Positions 22,062 to 64,000 of a stretch of 64,000 bases of DNA are shown in pieces (the first letter of the stretch is position 1; each line of letters opens with the position of its first letter). Where the stretch lies: assembly GCA_020796225.1 (NCBI GenBank), contig CM036756.1, forward strand, positions 61,470,644 to 61,534,643, given 5' to 3'. Below the pieces are notes generated by a model that searched no databases, was not told the DNA's origin, and saw only the letters and a program-made list of their open reading frames with translations. This stretch comes from Arion vulgaris. Taxonomy: Eukaryota; Mollusca; Gastropoda; Stylommatophora; Arionidae. A program made the position numbers and the translations under genes.

Positions 22062-22970
22062 CTAAGATCGCTCCACCACCTCTGAACACAAAACCACAGA
22101 TGGTGTTGGAGTGTTGACGATGTGGTTGTTTAAAGAGAACCATGTCACCGCTGCTTTTGTGGGGTTGACCAATGCTCCTGCTTCAACGCACCATCTACCT
22201 ATGCGGTCGAGTTCTGACTGAAGTTCCTCCACAAGCTGTTCTCTATCCTTGCCCTGACGATACACCAACACATCATCAGCATATGACATTGTCCTTCCTC
22301 TACCCGTGATCTGCTCTTTTGTGATGCTCACAGTATAGGCATTGAACAACACAGGAGATAATGGTGATCCCTGTGGTAAGCCAGGGTGGATTGTTGTTGG
22401 TGATGACGCCCAACTGCCACATTTAAACACTATCTTTCGCTGGAAGAGGGCCGCAAAGATCCAATTGAGGAGGAATGGGCTGATATTGAGTTCAGTCAGC
22501 TGCACCATTAAAAAATGCAACGGTACTCTATTATAGGCATCTTCAAGGTCAATTGCAGCAGCACATGTCTCAATGCCCGAGTGAAAACCCTCATAGACAT
22601 CGTAGGCGAACACGGCTGCGTTACGCCATGTCTCTCTATATGGACGGTACCCTACAAGGGTGGGTGGAAGGAGACGTAACCTCTCTAGTTGGCAGGATAT
22701 TTTCCTGGCAATTATTTTCTCCAGCAACTTGCCTATTGTATTCTGCATGGTGATTACCCGATAGCCCCGAATTTTTGTGTGGTCTTTGCCAGGCTTCGGC
22801 AGAGGTACCAGGTAGCTGTGCAACCATTCTTCGTTGATTATTGCAGTCGTAATGCTTTTGTTGTAGATGCCAGCCAGTTCTTCCCACTCCCCATCAGACA
22901 ACCCGCCAATGTCACCATATCGTATGCCATCTGGACCAGGTGCACTGTTTTTGCTCTCCGTACAGCATCC
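22062..22970 (-). pseudogene. Reverse transcriptase domain of the LINE
   Basis: About 300 codons open on the minus strand. Visible RT blocks: PGPDG, PLPKPGKD, YRVITMQNTIGKLLEKIIA, VGYRP, AAIDLEDAYNRV, GLPQGSPLSPVLFN and the catalytic SYADDVLVY. All three active-site aspartates (in DLEDAY and YADD) are kept, yet the protein is cut by the TAG near 22064 and lacks the N-terminal endonuclease. Confidence 0.92.
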
Positions 22971-23046
22971 TTGATAAAACAGAGGGTAAAAAAAAACTAT
23001 ATGTAGCTGGGAAAATGTACTAAGTTTTAACTAGTGTTCTGCAGTT

Positions 23047-23305
23047 CTTCTTCGAACACTCCACATCGACCACTTGTTAAACCACTTTTTGTTATTTGTA
23101 TGTGATCTGAGACTAAAGCGATTGTATGTTGTGCTACTTATGTGCCTACAAGTAGGCCAGCACATCCGATTTCTGCGACGCTTTTTATTTACTAGGTAGC
23201 TTTCCTAGGCCACTACCTAAGTCGCCTCTTACAACATGCTGTGTAGGTATCAGTGTTACTATTATTTGCTCCTCTTGAGAGACAACACACGGGCGAGAAA
23301 GGCAG
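23047..23305 (-). repeat. SINE family A1 copy
   Basis: Full-length minus-strand copy. A second fragment of the same family's head is at 23472-23514 (TTTGCTCCCCTTGCGAGCCC on the plus strand). Confidence 0.86.
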
Positions 23306-23514
23306 TAAAACTCCTCACAAGTGCAAGTATTCCTTACCCACATTGTAAAAGAACATTTCAAGCTCGCATCGGACTCACTAGTCATTTACGCACACACAGA
23401 AAAACATAATGCAACTACATTCCCTTGGATGAAAATTGGTGGTCATCATCCCCCCATGATGGACAAGCATCATTATTCTTTGCTCCCCTTGCGAGCCCCA
23501 GCAATACACGAGCG

Positions 23515-24164
23515 TATAACATAATGATTTGAACAATTCTACTGCCTATTGTTTGCGTTCGGAAGGGACACAATGTTTACAACATAACTTGGATACTAAA
23601 TACACGGTAGCTAATGTACGAAACTATTAGCGTATCCGTACATATCTTTTAAAAATCACTAATGCAAAGTACAAAATAAAAAAGAACATGCTCACACGTG
23701 CATTACTACGCACGCACACGCCATGCTCTTTATAAATATATTCATATCGGTTACGTGCGCATATCCCTTGTTACCTTTACCCTGAATCTTTCCACACAAC
23801 ACAGTTCTTTCTTACCTGACAGTTCTTTCTTACCTGCGAAGAAACCCAGTTATGTAACAAAGAAAAACAGGAGTTTCTACAATGGGGATATTTTGATTTC
23901 TTACAAAATTGAGAGGCAATCGGATTTTAATCATTAAACCAGAGGACATCTGATTATAATTGATTAAACAAGAGGCGATCTGCTTTTAATTTGTAATGCA
24001 AGAGACAAGTCGATTTTTTTTTTCAAAACAACGAGACAATATGATTTGATAGAACCAGAAGGAAACTGATTTGCGAATAAAAAAAATAACATGAAATCTG
24101 GTTTGAAAAGAGAACAGAGACAATCTGAGATAAAAAAAAAATAATTAAGACAGAGGTTTATTCA
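23515..24164. other. Intergenic with a degenerate tandem repeat at 23905-24130
   Basis: No gene. From 23905 a loose repeat of about 40-45 bp recurs around six times (cores GAGGCAATCGGATTTTAA, GAGGACATCTGATTATAA, GAGGCGATCTGCTTTTAA, GAGACAAGTCGATTTT). Confidence 0.6.
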
Positions 24165-24600
24165 TTTATTGATTGATTGATAGGGCCATCATCATTGCAC
24201 TTCGGTGAGTAACCATGTGTGCTCCGATATCTTTCTTACACAGGAAGATCTCATCGACAGTGCACGAACTCCTTAGCACCAGCAAGGGTCCCTACTGTAA
24301 TTTAGAACATGGTGAAAATATTTTGTAGGAAATTTTGTTGGGGTTAAAGATTTCCAATGAATTTTGCCAAAACAGCGGCTTTTCAGTCTGCTCTTCTCGA
24401 TTTTTGAACTGCCAATATTTCTTTTGCGTGCTCAACTTGAACACGGGACCTCCATTTTATCGTCTGTCTCCGAAGACTACGACTAGGAACTCGATCTCAT
24501 CTACATTGAGATCAGGGATCTCTGGACAAAAATGTCCCGATCGTTCTACGTGGGGAACGAATCAAGTACCTTTGGGGCGAGAGACGAGCAACCACAAGAT
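24165..24600 (-). repeat. SINE family D copy
   Basis: Minus-strand full-length copy; (TCAA)n tail seen as attgattgattgat at 24168-24181, tRNA-like head near 24570-24600. A LINE 3' end begins directly after it. Confidence 0.85.
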
Positions 24601-24930
24601 TCCATCAGCAGACTAAACAGAAAACAACATACAACTATCTTTCACATAATAACAGGTCACTGCAGGCTCAACCATCACATGCACAGAGTAAGGCTTGCTC
24701 AGACTGAACAGTGTGCATGCCAGACAGAAACACAGACTCCAGAGCACATCCTGCAATCATGTCCATCATATATACACCAACGAAACGAAACATGGCCTTA
24801 TGAACAAAACTTACAGAGCAAGCTATGGGAACTCTCGAAGAACTCCAACTGACATGCAGCTTCATAGAGACAACCCGTCTCGTGGTTTAGACGAGGATAC
24901 AAATCCGAACGCAAAGAAGAAGAATCCTTA
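24600..24930 (+). pseudogene. LINE 3' end with (AAG)n tail
   Basis: One frame reads IFHIITGHCRLNHHMHRVRL, CACQTETQTPEHILQSCPSY and ETWPYEQNLQSKLWELSKNS, the classical GHCRLN...CxC...EHxLxxCP zinc motif at the end of non-LTR ORF2. It ends TCCGAACGCAAAGAAGAAGA. That terminal sequence is shared with the 3' end of SINE family A2. Confidence 0.9.
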
Positions 24931-24939
24931 TTATCATTA

Positions 24940-25372
24940 TTATGTTATTTTAAGCATGTTTCATCATTAACTGATCAAGTGTAGATGTTTTATTATTACA
25001 CTATATGCACCAATTTCGGCATTTGTGACAGTTATGTCATATTCTATAAATTTGCAGGTCATAATCTGACATTTTGTCAAATTATGACATTTTAGGTCAT
25101 ATTATGACATTTTAATACACTTTGTTCCATAAAAAAACAAATGTGAAAATTACATGAAAATTCTATGATAATTTATCAGTTACTAAGGAATATATATATA
25201 TATTCAACACCGAATTGCGATTAATTTACAAACACAGAATTGGCGGCAGTACTTGTGCTATTTATAGCATGTATGTCATCATCTGGATTGACGTGGTGAA
25301 GACGAGTGATGTAATGAGGGGAAAGATTGCATTGAATTGAATCTCTGCAGTCTCATATTGTGTGGGTATATC
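24940..25372. other. Intergenic, AT-rich, small tandem repeat
   Basis: Contains TATGTCATATTCTATAAATT and several copies of TCATA(A/T)T(A/C)TGACATTTT between 25025 and 25115. No gene. Confidence 0.55.
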
Positions 25373-25540
25373 CAGGGCCGTGATGCAGAGAGACGGCCGC
25401 ATCAGGCGGATTTAAGGGGTGGCATAAGCAACAAAAAACAAAATCAAAATTACAATTGAAGGTTATTTTAAGAAAAAACATTTAAGGGGCGGCATATCGA
25501 AGACTTGTATCATACTGAGAAAATATACCGCACGACCCTG
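25373..25540 (+). mobile_element. hAT MITE (CAGGGTCGT family), second short copy
   Basis: 168 bp, ends CAGGGCCGTGATG and ACCGCACGACCCTG. TSD GGTATATC (25365-25372) recurs at 25540-25547, overlapping the last G. Same family as 12142-12311 and the 1.3-kb relic. Confidence 0.92.
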
Positions 25541-25754
25541 GTATATCACTGCCATCTAAAGATGTCTACAGAAAAGCTTTCACAAACTAGAAAGTTAAGA
25601 GAACTTGTACGGAAGTTTGAAGAGTTCAGCTTGACCAGACTGGTTTTAATGCAGTTGTGCCGGATTTCAAATGTATACGAAATGTTATGGTATCCGAGGA
25701 TTGACACTATAGTTATTTACAACCGATCCATTTAAAAAACCCACACAAAAACTC

Positions 25755-25985
25755 GTATTTACTGCATGCAATACCGCGGTTTACGGCGATGTAGGAGTAG
25801 AGAACATGAGCCTGAGACATTTAATGGCCACATAGATAGTGCAGTCGCCACGAAGCTGTTCATGTTATGATTGTTTCTTTATGCCCCGACAGAAAAAAAC
25901 TAATTGGCCGTACCGGGAGTTGAACCCGGGTCTCTGGAATTGGAGTCCGCGCTGTAATCCATTCGGTCAGACGTTTCTCTGCAGG
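25755..25985 (-). repeat. SINE family B copy (tRNA-derived)
   Basis: On the minus strand the head is CTGACCGAATGGATTACAGC, then GCGGACTCCAATTCC, then a perfect T-arm CCGGGTTCAACTCCCGG. The other arms do not pair, so it is a tRNA-derived SINE, not a tRNA gene. The second copy is at 44785-45040. Confidence 0.85.
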
Positions 25986-26221
25986 TTCCATAAACATGGG
26001 AAAGGATCCTAGACTGCAGCTATCGCATACTCACCTTGTAAAATGCATAAGGCACACTACTGCAGAAAGTAGTGGCCAGAAAGGTAATGTGTCACTTGAA
26101 GACATACCATATCTTCCCTAACACTTGGGGCAGCTACCGGCCAATGAAAGGGACTAGAGACAATGCTGGTACGATTGCTTATGTTCATGCGAGCATTCAA
26201 TTCAAGTAAGAGACTTTTGTT

Positions 26222-26475
26222 GCCCGAGTGGTTACCGGGGCTCAAATTTGGAGTGTAAAGAATAGAACCACTGCTAACTGCCACGCATGTCGTAAGAGGC
26301 GTCTAAGTAGGTTTGGCTGAAATCGGATGCATGTGTTCTAAACGTGTAGAAGTCTATGCGTTTAGGGGCCTACCAAACCAATGTGCAACGTATACACGTT
26401 CTTGGCAAAATCAAACATATCACAAATAGTGATTAAAATTGGTCGTAAAGAACGAACGCAAAGAAGAAGAAGATA
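26222..26475 (+). repeat. SINE family A2 copy
   Basis: Plus-strand full-length copy: GCCCGAGTGGTTACCGGG head, TGTCGTAAGAGGCGTCTAAG, TTTGGCTGAAATCGGATGC, tail GAACGAACGCAAAGAAGAAG. Confidence 0.92.
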
Positions 26476-27099
26476 CTTTTGTTGTGGTCATTGACTTTGA
26501 GGATGCCAATAACAAAGTGGACTTTTCTATCATGATACTGCACCAGTGAACAGAACGGCGTGGTCCAGATTAGAACCCAAAATCGTCGGAGCCACATAGA
26601 CCTTCACCTTTGTTTCGACATTATATTTACATAATAACAATTATGCTTTTAGAACATGACATTAACTGGAAAGGCCGGGGATATTTGTAACTATAATAAC
26701 GGCGTTAGCAATAGGGACAAAGATAGTTGAAATATAATTGCTCATGCTTTTGTGTCGTCTTGTTTTTATTCCTCTTTCAAGTCTTTCGCTGTGGTCGCCG
26801 ATATTGACGTTGATAACACTGCGTTAGTTATCATATGCAGTGGAAATTCTGGACTCTAGGCCAGCGTAGCCAAACATTCTCGATGTGTACACGGTAAGCG
26901 GTCGGGAATATACCCTTCTCCTGTTACTGGGGATGTAAAATACAAGTATCCCTTAAGTCGGACTAATATTCATTTGAAAGGCGAGGGATACTGGTCATAA
27001 GGACAGCTAGTCTTCTCGTAAAAATCAGGTGTCATATTAGGCGATATAACTACTGAATCCATAGAGGCTGAACTTTATCGTTTAAAATAGATTGCTACA
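26476..27099. other. Intergenic, nothing recognised
   Basis: No gene, RNA or shared repeat recognised. Confidence 0.5.
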
Positions 27100-27362
27100 C
27101 AACCCGCCAGTGTGTTGCAGCGACTCGCGAGAGGAGCAAAAAATAGTACCACTGCGACCTACAAGACATGTCGTAAGAGACGACTGAGGTAGGGCCTAAG
27201 GAAGCTACCTTAGTAAATAAAAAGCGTTGTAGAAATTGGATATGCTGGCCTACTTGTAGGTGCATAACTGGCACAACGTACAACCGCTCTTATTCTCGGA
27301 TCACATACAAATCACAAAGAGTTGTTAACAAGTGGTTAATATGGAGCGTTCGAAGAAGTAGA
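27100..27362 (+). repeat. SINE family A1 copy
   Basis: Plus-strand full-length copy ending GGAGCGTTCGAAGAAGTAGA. Confidence 0.88.
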
Positions 27363-28854
27363 AGCTACACAAGTAAAATTTCATAGAGCGCATAATCACG
27401 TCAACTGAGATATCCTGCAAATCAAATGTTCGGTTCCGGGTGCCGTGCTCCTGCTGTATTGACTAATAATATACTGTATAATGAAGCTATAGTGACATCG
27501 CATTGAAAATGGGACCGTGGGAAGGTAACTGATACTGCAGGTATTTGCTTTTTATAATTGGCGCTGTTTAGCTATTCTACATCAAAAATGAATGCTGGAG
27601 TACAAAATGTAGGGCAAATAACAAACAGAAAAGTTGCCGTGGTTTTCGTTGATAACTAAATTTAATCAGTAGATTCACCTACTGGTAGTGTAAGTAAGTA
27701 AGACCACATATACTGGGCCGTCATTCATAATGTATTGACAATAATGCAAACACTAAGTAACCTTTGACACTAAGTGCTATGTGAAGATCTCGTTTGAGTG
27801 AGATTAAATTGTAAAAACCGGATACATATCTATCAACTAAAATACGTTCCAATTCTCTTCAGAATGAAATATAAAGTAACATGCAAGACATAGAAAGGTT
27901 TACCACCCATTGTTGTAGTCTGTGTGAAGCAGTGTATTATTCAAGTCGTGTTTGTTTGTGTCAGTATTATAATTAAGAGTGACATGTAAGTTGAGTAGTA
28001 GAACTAGCAGACGGACTCTGCATGCAGCGCATATTTACAACTTGAACTTGGGAAGCAGTTTAACGGATCTGGGGAAATCCCATGTTTATCCAAAAGGATT
28101 GCCAGTGGTGACCATGTGATTTATTCTGCTAGATCAGTAAAAAAATTAAATTAAACCACGTGCAATAGCACCTGTTTTCAGTAAAGCAGATGAGATACGT
28201 ACGTACTACAATTAGTCTGTATTTTACATATATGGATGGATACGATTAAAAAATTGGTTAACAACAATAATTCAATACAAATTTGTGGTGTACTAGTACT
28301 CTACTGTAACGATACAATACATTGATTGACCATGATACTGTCAGTGTGAGTGTTACAGTTACTGTGTGTGTGAAGTGTAGGTCACGTACTGTAGCAGTAG
28401 AGTAGTGTATTATATAATAACGATATATATATAGTTAAGTGCACATGGAGATATTATATAATTATACACTGACAATAGTATCATTGTATTGTGAAGTATT
28501 TTAGTATTGTCGTTATTATCTCCGTTTTAGCAGTTGACAGTAATTGTCAGTAACGAACGACTAACGTAGTAACAGTAAACGTAGGTCAGATAGACACCAT
28601 TTGTCCTAGGGCTTGTTGCAGAATTTACAACTGGTTGCAATCGTGGGTCTATTATTACAAAATAATTCCTGCTAAATGATATACATGACACCCACATTTA
28701 AAACAGAAAAAAGCAACTTAAATTATAAATAATATTTACTTGCATAGTTGATATCAATAAGAAGATTGTGCTTGAGTACCAAGTTAACCAAGTACTTTAT
28801 GAGAGACTTGATAGTCTTAAGAGTTCCCAAAATAAGTATCTGGTTTTTGTTTGC
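27363..28854. other. Intergenic, about 1.5 kb without a recognised feature
   Basis: No coding region. It lies upstream of the ZAK gene and could hold its promoter or a 5' untranslated exon, but nothing in the sequence allows one to be placed. Confidence 0.4.
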
Positions 28855-29150
28855 CCACTATGAATTCAGGCGTAGTCATGGTGGATACTATGATGCCTCT
28901 GACGGATTTTTGTGTGGGGGCTTGCTTTCCTTATCACAAGTGTCCCTCGCCATTCATGCAAATGCAAGTCTTACTCCAACTTCAGAGGTAGAGTTCTTCT
29001 TCTTCCTGCATTCACCCGCTATGAATTCAGGTATAGTCAGGTGTCTGGTATGGTACTTCTGACTGATATTTTTGTGAAGATATGCTTTTCTTACTATCAG
29101 TGTTCCCCTGCTGTACAGAGGTGAGCTTTCTCCGACTTCAGAGGTTTAGA
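28855..29150 (+). repeat. Two tandem copies of repeat family F
   Basis: Copies start near 28855 and 29010 (CACTATGAATTCAGGCGTAG; CGCTATGAATTCAGGTATAG), continue CTGACGGATTTTTGTG, CTTGCTTTCCTTATCAC and end at CTTCAGAGGT. The junction holds ttcttcttcttcctgcattcaccc, i.e. an (AAG)n tail on the minus strand. Other copies: 32395-32560 and 50635-50775. Confidence 0.78.
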
Positions 29151-29394
29151 GTATCTATGTTCATATTTTTTACCTAACAAACTCCTTTCTTGAAAAAAAT
29201 GTTAACATTTAAAGTGATTCAGTACAGATATTTGTAAAAATCTATGATCACCTGCTCCAACTAGAAGGACGAGGAGTAGTCACTAATCACACATTCACAA
29301 TATGAGAATGCACACTTATCTATCTATACACATATAATATATATTGCATAATAGAAATATGTTTCGTACAAATTGTACTTTCTCTGTGTATTCT

Positions 29395-30050
29395 TCTTTG
29401 CCCCTAGGAAGCATAGGTCCACAACCAAGGCCTTCCAAGCCCGCCTATCCAAGGCCATCTTTTCCAGATCTCTTCCACTCTCTTCCCATTTTCTTGCATT
29501 CTGTCTCCAACTCCCATCTCCAGGTGTTCCTGGGTCTTCCCCTTCCTCTATTGCCCTGGGGTTCCATCAGAGAGCCTGTTTTGTGATGCTGTTAGGGGGT
29601 TTCCTCAGTGTGTGTCCTACCCATTGCCACCTTCTGCTCCTTATCTCTTGTTCCACCTGTTGTTGTCCTGTTCTCTCACAGAGTTCCCTGTTTGTAGTCC
29701 TGTCATACCATCACAGATGGAGTATTCTGCGCAGGCATCTATTGATGAATGGCAAAGGCTGATTTTGCCTTTTGTTTTCTAACCCTAACATCTTCATCTG
29801 AGCCACATTGAATGTTGATAACACTTCCCAGATATGTAAATGTGTCCACCTCCTTTAATGGTGATCCTCTCAGTATGATCAGGTCTCTGTAATTAGCATT
29901 TAATCTTGTGATCTTTGTTTTTTCCCCATGAATAGTCAGACCCAGTTGTTGTGAGATTGTTTCCAGTTTAGTTGTTTTCTCTTGCATCTGTTGATGGCTC
30001 TGGAAGAGGAGTGCTTCTCTGTGCATTGGAACACTAATATTTGCCATTGC
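29395..30050 (-). pseudogene. LINE remnant, RT palm end to C-terminus
   Basis: Minus-strand reading from 30010: FQSHQQMQEKTTKLETISQQ, LGLTIHGEKTKI, LKEVDTFTYLGSVI, then in shifted frames [21 protein letters not shown] residues, NPRAIEEGEDPGTPGD and LERPWLWTYAS. This is the part of a non-LTR reverse transcriptase after the YxDD box. The catalytic box itself is gone. Confidence 0.85.
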
Positions 30051-31101
30051 TTCTGCAATCTATTGCACTTTATATATTGAAAACTGGGATGCGAATGTAT
30101 TCACAATGCTCTTGTATCAATCCCAGGATTAAAATGCTAATGTAGATCCTGTAACACCTCCACATGTTACATTCTGAAAACAGACATACTCATGGTATAG
30201 AATTTGCTTAATGGATTGAGTTCAAGTACAGGTACACTGTGCATTCATGCTGATGTCCCAAAAGAACTATTCCTGACATGTTATTTGCTCACACTCCAGT
30301 TGAACAGTATCGCAGAGCAACATTTATTGAGGTCTATCAAATTACCATGCCCCTAACAGCTACTTGGCTGATCTCACAGCAGGATTGATCATGCCTTTAA
30401 CCTCTGCCATGTTGATCCCAGCAAGTCTTGTTATTGTCCATCACTTACATATTTCCAGCATGAAAACAGAGGGAAAACTCTTGAAGACAAATGATTTGTA
30501 TCTCAAATTAACTGAGAAGCATATTACTTATCTGGAACCGTCTCGCAGAAGTGGCAGTCAGTGCTTAAGGACTGCACTGGAGACTCATGGTCGCGAAAGA
30601 ACAGATCAGATACAAGTGACCGATGTCCTATACGACTGTGATGGTGATCTTTACCTGGAACAGTTTTGCAGAGAAAACAGTTTTGGGACTGGGACAGTGC
30701 TACAGACTGCCTGTAGACAGGGTAGTCAAGGCTATCATGGATTAGGTAGTGCGAACCCGAACTAAAACACAATCTGAAATCGGATGTGCTGGGTTGAAAA
30801 GCTCCCAACATTGCATCTTAACTTCTGTAAACCACAACACATTAGGCTCATTTGTTTAAAAAAAGTTGTTTATAAGTTGTTGTTCTAGAGTGAATGTAGT
30901 ATAGGAAGAATATATTGAAGATTTACAAGTTAATACTACAAACTATTAGTAATATGTAACGCCTGTTAAGGTTGCATGTTCAATTTTAAAATAGTTTACG
31001 TGATATTATATAAATTGTGATTCTGTAATATCATATTTTTTAGTGCATTATGAACCCATAGTAGAATATAGTATTAAATGTACAAGTATTTCTCTTTGTA
31101 G
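30051..31101. other. Unrecognised stretch upstream of ZAK exon 1
   Basis: An open stretch of 133 codons at 30364-30765 has no recognisable features. On the minus strand it contains a loose internal repeat (CETVPDK; CKTVPGK, about 50 codons apart). A ZAK 5' untranslated exon may lie here or further left; no splice donor could be chosen. A pyrimidine-rich acceptor (tttctctttgtag) ends the stretch at 31101. Confidence 0.4.
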
Positions 31102-31107
31102 GTTTGA

Positions 31108-64000
<32,893 letters not shown>

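Larger units (their letters stand above)
20740..22985 (-). mobile_element. RNase H-bearing non-LTR retrotransposon (I/Nimb-like), 5'-truncated
   Basis: A LINE on the minus strand whose 3' end is a short (TAAAC)n tail (tttagtttagtttag at 20742-20756 on the plus strand). It starts inside the reverse transcriptase (SAPGPDGIRYGD near 22940), so endonuclease and ORF1 are missing. Order on the minus strand: RT, thumb/connection region, RNase H, C-terminal tail. A TAG after residues VVERS (near 22064) and several frameshifts show it is inactive. RNase H places it near the I, Nimb or R1 groups; the clade is not certain. A second 3' fragment lies at 41930-42185 and a third at 46100-46335. Confidence 0.88.

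Noticed and set aside
25918..25985. tRNA gene with CCA anticodon (Trp-like) on the minus strand
   Set aside because: Only the T-arm pairs well; acceptor and anticodon stems do not, and a related copy at 44785-45040 shows it is a SINE head.
30364..30765. 133-codon frame upstream of ZAK as a gene
   Set aside because: No recognisable domain and no evidence for splicing or conservation; left as unrecognised.

Overview
This is a piece of an animal (metazoan) genome, AT-rich and crowded with transposable-element debris. Spliced genes with GT-AG introns, tRNA-derived SINEs, many families of non-LTR retrotransposon (LINE) remnants, hAT, pogo/Tigger and mariner-type DNA elements, and many minisatellites all say eukaryote. 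The SINE core TGTCGTAAGAGGCGACT and the LINE types look invertebrate, perhaps lophotrochozoan; this is an impression from memory, not a test.

Two host genes can be supported. (1) At the left, on the minus strand, is the first coding exon (2125-2610) of a TRIM-type RING/B-box protein resembling the TRIM2/3/32, NHL-1 and Thin group; the rest of the gene is not recognisable in the window. (2) From 31120 to beyond the right edge, on the plus strand, runs an almost complete orthologue of the MAP3K ZAK/MLTK (MAP3K20), the kinase of the ribotoxic stress response. I reconstructed 21 coding exons by hand from splice sites, phase continuity and similarity to vertebrate ZAK: kinase domain, coiled coil, SAM domain, beta-rich domain and a long Ser/Gln/RG-rich tail. 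The straightforward exon 20 contains one in-frame TAA (61386-61388), although the frame stays open for over 1 kb beyond it. This is the most notable observation in the window.

Layout: 1-2010 LINE and SINE remnants; 2125-2610 TRIM exon; 2787-8800 MITEs, SINEs, LINE fragments and a 0.9-kb GATA microsatellite; 9040-12430 tandem repeats and a 1.3-kb hAT relic with related MITEs; 13.56-15.80 kb LINE tail followed by a 2-kb, 50-bp minisatellite; 16-31 kb repeats, including a 2.2-kb RNase H-bearing LINE broken by stops and frameshifts; 31.1-64 kb the ZAK gene, whose introns carry most of the remaining repeats, including a Tigger element, an 89-bp minisatellite and a 36-bp minisatellite just before the last visible exon.

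Repeat family letters (A1, A2, B to H) are mine. Many copies show target-site duplications (TSDs), so the relative order of several insertions can be read. Boundaries of degenerate repeats are good to about 10-30 bases; ZAK exon boundaries are exact under the stated splice model.
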